Positions 59,614 through 64,000 of a stretch of DNA of 64,000 nt are shown here, one piece after another. A program made the position numbers and the translations under genes. This stretch comes from Pseudomonadota bacterium. GTDB lineage: Bacteria; Myxococcota_A; UBA796; SXON01. The stretch covers positions 28,622 through 92,621 of the forward strand of contig SXON01000119.1 of NCBI GenBank assembly GCA_005778355.1, given 5' to 3'. The first letter of the stretch is position 1, and each line of letters begins with the position of its first letter. Below the pieces are notes generated by a model. The model was not told the DNA's origin and did not search any database. It saw only the letters and a program-made list of their open reading frames with translations.

Positions 59614-60815
59614 GCCGTCTCGCCTGGGTCGGCAACGACCGCCAGCTCTACACGATGCGTCCCGGGCGCGACCGCGACCCGCTGGCGCTCACCTCACCCG
59701 TGCCCTCGGGCCTGGCGGGGTGGTCGCCCATGGCCCGCCCGGCCGAGGCCTGGAGCTGGCCCACGTGGTCGCCCGACGGCAAGTGGATCGCCGGCTTCGC
59801 GCTGCAAACCAGTGACGACGAGGTGGGGCCCCTGCGCGTGTCGGCGCTCTCGGTCGACGGCGTGAGGCAAGAGCGCTGGTGGGAGGGCAATAATGCTGGC
59901 CCCATCTACCTGCAGTGGCACCCGAGCGGCACCGCGCTCTCGGTGCTGGTGCAGCGCGGGGAGGAGCTACAACTCGGGGTGGTGCGGGCCGGCGAGATCG
60001 GTCGCCTTCGCCCTGTTGAATCGGGCGTGCCGCTCTTTTTCAACTGGACCCCGAGCGGCGAGGGCGTGCTCATGCACGTGGGCGACCTCGGCCGGAAGAT
60101 GGGGCGGCTGGTGTACCGCGACCCTCTTGGCACGCGGGACGATGTCGTGTTCACGCGTCACCCCGGGAGTTTCTGCGCCCCGGTCTTCGCAGGCGGCATG
60201 GCGGTGTACGCCGTGGCCGACGCCAGCGCCGAGGGCGGCCTCAGCGAGGTCCTGGCGAGCCAACCCTCTGGGGCCGACAGCCGCGTGATCGACCGGCGGG
60301 CCGGGCTGCTCGCCATCGCCGGCGCGCCGGGCGACCTCCCCCTGGTGGCGGTGAGCGCCGCCTCGGGCGGCCAGGGAACGGCCTACCGCGGCATCGACCT
60401 CATCGACATCCGCCTCGGGACGAGCCGTCGCCTGACCGACCTCGACTGCCTCGCGTTCTTCTGGGCGCCCACGGGGGACTGGCTGCTGCTTGCCCAGGTG
60501 GTGGCCGCCGAGAACTGCCTGCGATGGTGGAAGGTGGGACTCGACGGCGCGCCCCCCGTCGATCTCGGCACCTTCTGGCCCACGCGCGATATCCTGTTCT
60601 ACCTGCACTTCTTCGACCAGTACACCCTCAGCCACCCGCTGGTGAGTCCCGACGGCAAGTGGCTCACCTGGGCCGGCTACCCTGCCGGCGGGGGCCAGGC
60701 CGACCTGTCGCAGCCATCGCAGGTCTACGTGAAACATGTCGATACACCGGGCGAGCCCGCCATCGCCATCGCGGGCGGCGCCTTCTCCGTGTGGTCGCAT
60801 CTCGCCGATACATGA
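59610..60815 (+). CDS. TolB/WD40-like beta-propeller protein
   Basis: 401 residues from a GTG overlapping the previous stop. Irregular propeller blades carry the TolB/DPPIV signature WSPDGKW at three places (WPTWSPDGKWIAGF, LQWHPSGTALSVL, HPLVSPDGKWLTWAG). It starts VSRLAWVGNDRQLYTM with no signal peptide, so it is probably cytoplasmic, unlike TolB. With a TetR regulator and a small membrane protein it may form a sensing or transport-associated unit (inference). Confidence 0.75.
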   Translation: MSRLAWVGNDRQLYTMRPGRDRDPLALTSPVPSGLAGWSPMARPAEAWSWPTWSPDGKWIAGFALQTSDDEVGPLRVSALSVDGVRQERWWEGNNAGPIYLQWHPSGTALSVLVQRGEELQLGVVRAGEIGRLRPVESGVPLFFNWTPSGEGVLMHVGDLGRKMGRLVYRDPLGTRDDVVFTRHPGSFCAPVFAGGMAVYAVADASAEGGLSEVLASQPSGADSRVIDRRAGLLAIAGAPGDLPLVAVSAASGGQGTAYRGIDLIDIRLGTSRRLTDLDCLAFFWAPTGDWLLLAQVVAAENCLRWWKVGLDGAPPVDLGTFWPTRDILFYLHFFDQYTLSHPLVSPDGKWLTWAGYPAGGGQADLSQPSQVYVKHVDTPGEPAIAIAGGAFSVWSHLADT

Positions 60816-60849
60816 GACACCGATACACGGTGATACGTATCGGTCATGT
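60810..60849 (+). terminator. Interrupted inverted repeat after the propeller gene
   Basis: ACATGA...CCGATAC (60810-60826) pairs with GTATCGGTCATGT (60837-60849) around a ten-base loop; GATACGTATC within it is itself palindromic. It begins at the stop codon of the propeller gene, so a terminator is likely, but there is no T-tract and an operator for the next gene is possible. Confidence 0.4.
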
Positions 60850-60883
60850 GACAGAATAGTCTTTGTCGCAGGCTGGATCACGT

Positions 60884-60904
60884 GATACATCGTTGACTCG
60901 TCAA
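60884..60904 (+). promoter_or_regulatory. GATACAT box and TTGACTCGTCAA palindrome before the zinc-motif gene
   Basis: TTGACTCGTCAA (60893-60904) is a further copy of the recurring 12-bp palindrome, 11 bases before the ATG at 60916 and two bases after GATACAT, a -10-like box. The arrangement copies that at 7945-7962. No Shine-Dalgarno is present. Confidence 0.45.
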
Positions 60905-60915
60905 CGGACCAATAC

Positions 60916-61548
60916 ATGCCCATCCTCGACGCCGTCTTCAGCAAGCTTGGTCGCCCTGCCGGCCGCGCGCTCGACCCCACCATCCGCGAGATCGTGCACG
61001 CGGTGCTCAAGGAGCATGGCTACGCCAGTCCCGCCGAGGTTCAGGCGCTCCGCGACGAGGTGCGCGACATGCGCGGACGCGTGGACGGCATGCAGAAGCG
61101 GCTCGACGAGGTCCTGGGGCTGGCTGATCGTGCCCGAGCCGACGCGGCGGCCGGTCGCGACGCCGCGGAGGCCCGCGCGCAGGCGGCCGACCGCAACGCC
61201 AACGAGCGCGTGGCCTCGATGGCGGAACGTCTCGCCCAGTTCGAAGCGAAGCTCGCCTCAGCGGCCGTCGCCCCCGCCCCGGTTCAGCCCGTCGCCGCCA
61301 GTGTCCAGCCCGAGCCCACCGCCGTCGCCGAGAATTGCCGCGTCGATGGTTGCAGGAACGACGTACGAAGCAAAGGCTTTTGCTCGTCCCACTACCAGCA
61401 GTGGCGCCGCGGCACGCTGAAGAACTTCGTCGGTCCCGAGGGACACGTTCTGGTCGAGGGCAACGCCTACCAGGTGCCCGCGAGTTTCGCCGGCGGCAAG
61501 GCCGAGCTTCGCGGCGGCAAGATCTACGTCGATGGCGCGCAGGCCTAG
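60916..61548 (+). CDS. Coiled-coil protein with a C-terminal CCCH zinc motif
   Basis: 210 residues. Residues ~38-115 are a long coiled coil (VQALRDEVRDMRGRVDGMQK...). An Ala/Pro linker leads to a small zinc-binding motif, Cys141-x4-Cys146-x9-Cys156-x2-His159, in the form GFCSSHYQQWRRG. This CxxxxC...GxCxxHYxxWRR motif is seen in small phage and bacterial nucleic-acid-associated proteins, where it may bind DNA or RNA. The end (GHVLVEGNAYQVPASFAGGK) is a short beta unit. The N-terminus (SKLGRPAGRALDPTIREIVH) is helical. Role unknown; a DNA-linked structural role is possible. Confidence 0.65.
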   Translation: MPILDAVFSKLGRPAGRALDPTIREIVHAVLKEHGYASPAEVQALRDEVRDMRGRVDGMQKRLDEVLGLADRARADAAAGRDAAEARAQAADRNANERVASMAERLAQFEAKLASAAVAPAPVQPVAASVQPEPTAVAENCRVDGCRNDVRSKGFCSSHYQQWRRGTLKNFVGPEGHVLVEGNAYQVPASFAGGKAELRGGKIYVDGAQA

Positions 61549-61607
61549 GGGCTGCGAGGTTGGCCAGAGGGCCGGTGCTCAGGTCCCTTGAGCCCAGTCC
61601 CTCCCGC

Positions 61608-62594
61608 CTACCGGCTCAACATCACCCAGGCCGCCGCGCCCGGCAGGTCGGGGGCCGAGGCGGCGAGGGTGTAGACCGCCCTCCGGTTCTTCGCCTCGTC
61701 CACGCCGTCGGCCGTCGGCACGGCGAGGTCGCGCTCACCGAGCCCGGTGTAGTAGATGCTGCCGGGAAAGCCCGCACGCAAGAACCAGCTCGAGATCGAC
61801 TTGGCCCGGTCGAGCGACAAGGTCTCGTTGCGGCCCCCGTCGCCGACGGTGTCGGTGTGGCCGGCCACGTAGAGCTTGATCACCACGTCCTTGCCGTACT
61901 TGGCGAGGGTGTTCTCCACCTCGACCATCGCCGACTGGAGCTTCGGCACCTCGGTGTCGTCGATCACCGACGAGTTCGTGGCGAACACCACGTCCTCGTG
62001 GGGGATGCTGTAGCGCCAGGGGTTGAGCTCCAGCTCCGCGTAGAAGCCGTTCTCGTCGTAGCCCCGGAGCTTGAGCTTCAAGGCCTCCGATGACTCCTGG
62101 CTCCAGCCCACGGAAACCGATTCGCCCGCCGGGGCCGAAGTGGGTGTCATTCCCCCGCCAATCTCGGCGCCCCCGGGCCCGAAGATGCTCACCTCCACGC
62201 GCGACGCAGGGCGGTCCATCGTGACCGAGAGGGTGCGGCTCGCCAGGTCGAGCGAGCCCGTCACCAGCGACATTCGGAGCCGAGGCAGCACTTGCACGCC
62301 GAACTTCAGCGGCATCTCACCGGTTTCCCCGTCGGGCGTCGCCACGCTGAGGCTCCCCGTGCAGGTGTAGCTACCCTCGGGCAAGTCGAGCTCCCAGGTC
62401 TTCTTCTCGCCCGCGCTGGCTGGGCCGCTGCGCGTCATCGTCACCCCGCCGCAGTTCGCCCTCACCGCGAGTTCGTCGGCGGCGGTGTTCGCGATCACCG
62501 TGAAGCTCGGCTTGGCCGTTCCCACCTGTCCTTTCTTCACGTACTCGAGCGACACAGCGTCTTGCGCCAGCGCCAGGGCAATCCCGATCAGCAT
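61608..62594 (-). CDS. OmpA-family outer-membrane/peptidoglycan-binding protein
   Basis: 328 residues from ATG 62594, beginning with a short signal (MLIGIALALA). Residues ~15-175 are two Ig-like beta domains without a clear barrel. Residues ~190-310 are an OmpA C-terminal domain (VIKLYVAGHTDTVGDGGRNE, LSLDRAKSISSWFLRAGF), which binds the diaminopimelate of peptidoglycan. The absence of a barrel suggests a periplasmic or lipoprotein-like tether rather than a porin. The second OmpA domain in the window is at 10885-11215. The frame open further upstream is antisense to the aldehyde dehydrogenase gene. Confidence 0.85.
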   Translation of the reverse strand: MLIGIALALAQDAVSLEYVKKGQVGTAKPSFTVIANTAADELAVRANCGGVTMTRSGPASAGEKKTWELDLPEGSYTCTGSLSVATPDGETGEMPLKFGVQVLPRLRMSLVTGSLDLASRTLSVTMDRPASRVEVSIFGPGGAEIGGGMTPTSAPAGESVSVGWSQESSEALKLKLRGYDENGFYAELELNPWRYSIPHEDVVFATNSSVIDDTEVPKLQSAMVEVENTLAKYGKDVVIKLYVAGHTDTVGDGGRNETLSLDRAKSISSWFLRAGFPGSIYYTGLGERDLAVPTADGVDEAKNRRAVYTLAASAPDLPGAAAWVMLSR

Positions 62595-62603
62595 CTTGCC
62601 TGC

Positions 62604-62613
62604 TATCGCGATA
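62604..62613. promoter_or_regulatory. Palindrome TATCGCGATA between divergent starts
   Basis: Ten-base palindrome in the 45-bp gap between 62594 (minus) and 62640 (plus). It gives TATCGC/GATAGC on the minus strand and GCGATAC on the plus strand, so it may be a two-way -10 region or an operator. The minus-strand ATG is nine bases away. Confidence 0.35.
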
Positions 62614-62639
62614 CGCGCGCGCCCTTTCCAGGGTGCCTC

Positions 62640-64000
62640 GTGAACGACGTCCTCGCCCGCCTCGGCCTCAGTGAACAGAACCCCGGCGCCTGGAACGGCG
62701 CCGCCATCGCCGAGGGCTACGACGGTGAGATCGCCAGCGAGAACCCGGCTACCGGCGAGGTGCTCGCGCGCGTGCAGCTGGCCACGCGGGCTCAATACGA
62801 GGCGGTGGTCAAGGAGGCGGAGCGCGCGTTCAAGGAGTGGCGCATGCTCCCGGCGCCGAAGCGCGGCGAGCTGGTGCGCCAGATGGCCGAGGCCTTCCGC
62901 GCCAAGAAGGAAGACCTTGGCGCCCTGGTGTCGCTCGAGGTCGGCAAGATCCGCGCCGAGGGCCAGGGCGAGGTGCAGGAAACCATCGACATCGCCGACT
63001 ACGCCGTGGGCCTGTCGCGACAGCTCTACGGCCTCTCGATGCACAGCGAGCGCCCGAGCCACCGGATGTACGAGCAGTGGCACCCGCTCGGCCTCGTCGG
63101 GGTCATCACCGCCTTCAACTTCCCCAACGCGGTGTGGGCCTGGAACGCGATGATCGCGGCGACTTGCGGCGACGCGGTGGTGTGGAAGCCCTCGCTCAAG
63201 GCCCCGCTCACCGCCATTGCCACGCACCGGGTGTGCGAAGACGTGCTCGCCCGGCACGGCTGGAGCGGCCTCTTCGGACTCGTGATCGGCCGCGACGCCG
63301 ACGTGGGCGAGACCATGGTGCGCGACCCGCGCATGCCCCTCATCAGCGCCACGGGCAGCACGCGCATGGGACGGCACGTCGGTCGGGTGGTGGCCGAGCG
63401 CCTCGGGCGGAGCCTGCTGGAGCTCGGTGGCAACAACGCGATCATCGTCGACCCCAGCGCCGACCTCGGTCTCGCCCTGCGCGGCATCGTCTTCGGCGCG
63501 GTGGGCACCGCCGGGCAGCGCTGCACCAGCACGCGGCGCCTCTTCCTGCACCGGAGCATCGCGACCGACTTCACCGCCAAGCTGGTGGCCGCCTGGAAGC
63601 AGGTCCGCATCGGCGATCCTCTCGCCGAGGGCACCCTCGTGGGCCCGCTCATCGACGCCGGGGCCGTGGCCGGCTTCGAACACGCCGTGGCCGCCGCCGT
63701 GAACCAGGGCGGCGAGGTGCTCGTCGGCGGGCAGCGCGTGGACCGTCCGGGCAACTACGTGCAGCCCACCATCATCCGCGCTCGTCCCGACATGCCGATC
63801 TGCAAGGAAGAAACGTTCGCGCCCATCCTCTACGTGTTCGAGTACGATGAGCTCGGCGAGGCCATCGCCGCCCAGAACGACGTCGCCCAGGGCCTCTCCT
63901 CCTCCATCTTTACCGACTCCTTCCGCTCGGCCGAGAACTTCCTCTCCGCGGCCGGCTCCGACTGCGGCAGCGCCAACGTCAACATCGGCACCGCGGGCGC
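62640..64000 (+). CDS. ALDH7-family aldehyde dehydrogenase (aminoadipate-semialdehyde type), 3' partial
   Basis: The frame is open from GTG 62640 to the window end (453 codons; the family is ~500-510, so ~50 residues are missing). The match to ALDH7A1/AmaB is close: EQWHPLGLVGVITAFNFPNA, LISATGSTRMGRHVG, SLLELGGNNAIIVDP with the general-base Glu near 259, and VGTAGQRCTSTRRLF with the nucleophile Cys near 293. The distinctive GGNNAI and GSDCGSANVNIGT strings set ALDH7 apart from other ALDHs. The enzyme should oxidise alpha-aminoadipate semialdehyde (piperideine-6-carboxylate) with NAD in lysine breakdown. It may also act on osmolyte aldehydes. Confidence 0.92.
   Translation, partial: MNDVLARLGLSEQNPGAWNGAAIAEGYDGEIASENPATGEVLARVQLATRAQYEAVVKEAERAFKEWRMLPAPKRGELVRQMAEAFRAKKEDLGALVSLEVGKIRAEGQGEVQETIDIADYAVGLSRQLYGLSMHSERPSHRMYEQWHPLGLVGVITAFNFPNAVWAWNAMIAATCGDAVVWKPSLKAPLTAIATHRVCEDVLARHGWSGLFGLVIGRDADVGETMVRDPRMPLISATGSTRMGRHVGRVVAERLGRSLLELGGNNAIIVDPSADLGLALRGIVFGAVGTAGQRCTSTRRLFLHRSIATDFTAKLVAAWKQVRIGDPLAEGTLVGPLIDAGAVAGFEHAVAAAVNQGGEVLVGGQRVDRPGNYVQPTIIRARPDMPICKEETFAPILYVFEYDELGEAIAAQNDVAQGLSSSIFTDSFRSAENFLSAAGSDCGSANVNIGTAG

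Noticed and set aside
62595..63683. Upstream extension of the OmpA-family gene
   Set aside because: Antisense to the ALDH7 gene; the ATG at 62594 gives a signal peptide.
1..64000. tRNA, rRNA, riboswitch or prophage
   Set aside because: I looked for cloverleaf ends, rRNA core strings, known riboswitch cores and phage structural genes and saw none; a covariance-model scan would be needed to exclude small RNAs.

Overview
The window is a high-GC (roughly 70 percent by eye), gene-dense stretch of bacterial chromosome with no tRNA, rRNA, CRISPR array or transposase gene that I can see. The gene content points to Myxococcota or a close relative: two proteins carry MYXO-CTERM-like tails (Cys, hydrophobic helix, Arg cluster); there are long acidic secreted proteins built of thrombospondin type 3, MopE-type DCDD and FG-GAP repeats; and there are a Ser/Thr kinase, FHA proteins, PilZ-like proteins, pentapeptide-repeat proteins and a cyclase/ATPase/TPR signalling protein. 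This is inferred from architecture, not from a database match.

Layout. 1-2.3 kb: end of an ABC permease gene, a CoA-transferase gene, and a 520-bp stretch framed by 41-bp inverted repeats that supplies the transferase stop codon. 2.3-7.9 kb: surface lipoprotein and unknown gene sharing a very short two-way promoter, a PilZ-like protein, and a Nudix/subtilase pair. 7.9-13.2 kb: two large envelope or secreted repeat proteins, one ending in a barrel plus OmpA domain. 13.4-24.8 kb: lipase, two pentapeptide-repeat proteins, a large ATPase/cyclase-like regulator, a degenerate transglutaminase, and a TPR-like gene behind a good sigma-54 promoter with tandem palindromes upstream. 24.9-37.5 kb: a minus-strand cluster read as FHA-GGDEF, hydrolase, FHA, FHA, PP2C, SEDS-PBP fusion, Ser/Thr kinase, histidine kinase, response regulator. 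37.6-42.3 kb: M61 peptidase, glycosyltransferase, DASS transporter. 42.3-47.4 kb: a 1693-residue secreted protein with 14 DCDD repeats. 47.4-50.7 kb: rhomboid-like protein, a small membrane-anchored protein, and an ATPase/TOPRIM-like pair resembling a defence cassette. 50.7-57.1 kb: murJ plus an AlgX-like gene, DUF547, methyltransferase, small membrane protein, B12-binding radical SAM enzyme. 57.1-64 kb: second long PilZ-like protein, a TetR-membrane protein-propeller operon, a coiled-coil zinc-motif protein, an OmpA protein and a 3'-truncated ALDH7 dehydrogenase gene.

How the parts work together. The 25-37 kb cluster has the same gene order as the actinobacterial fhaA-fhaB-pstP-rodA-pbpA-pkn cell-wall operon, but RodA and PbpA are one polypeptide and a two-component system follows the kinase. 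That is the most striking arrangement here. The GGDEF protein can make c-di-GMP, and three PilZ-like proteins lie in the window.

Two sequence-level patterns stand out. The octamer GTCGCGAC occurs about 50 times (hand count), far above what composition predicts. Many genes have a -10-like hexamer 6-11 bases before the start codon with no Shine-Dalgarno, which suggests leaderless mRNAs. A 12-bp palindrome, TTGACNCGTCAA, recurs five times: twice inside the inverted repeats of the small element and three times at gene starts.
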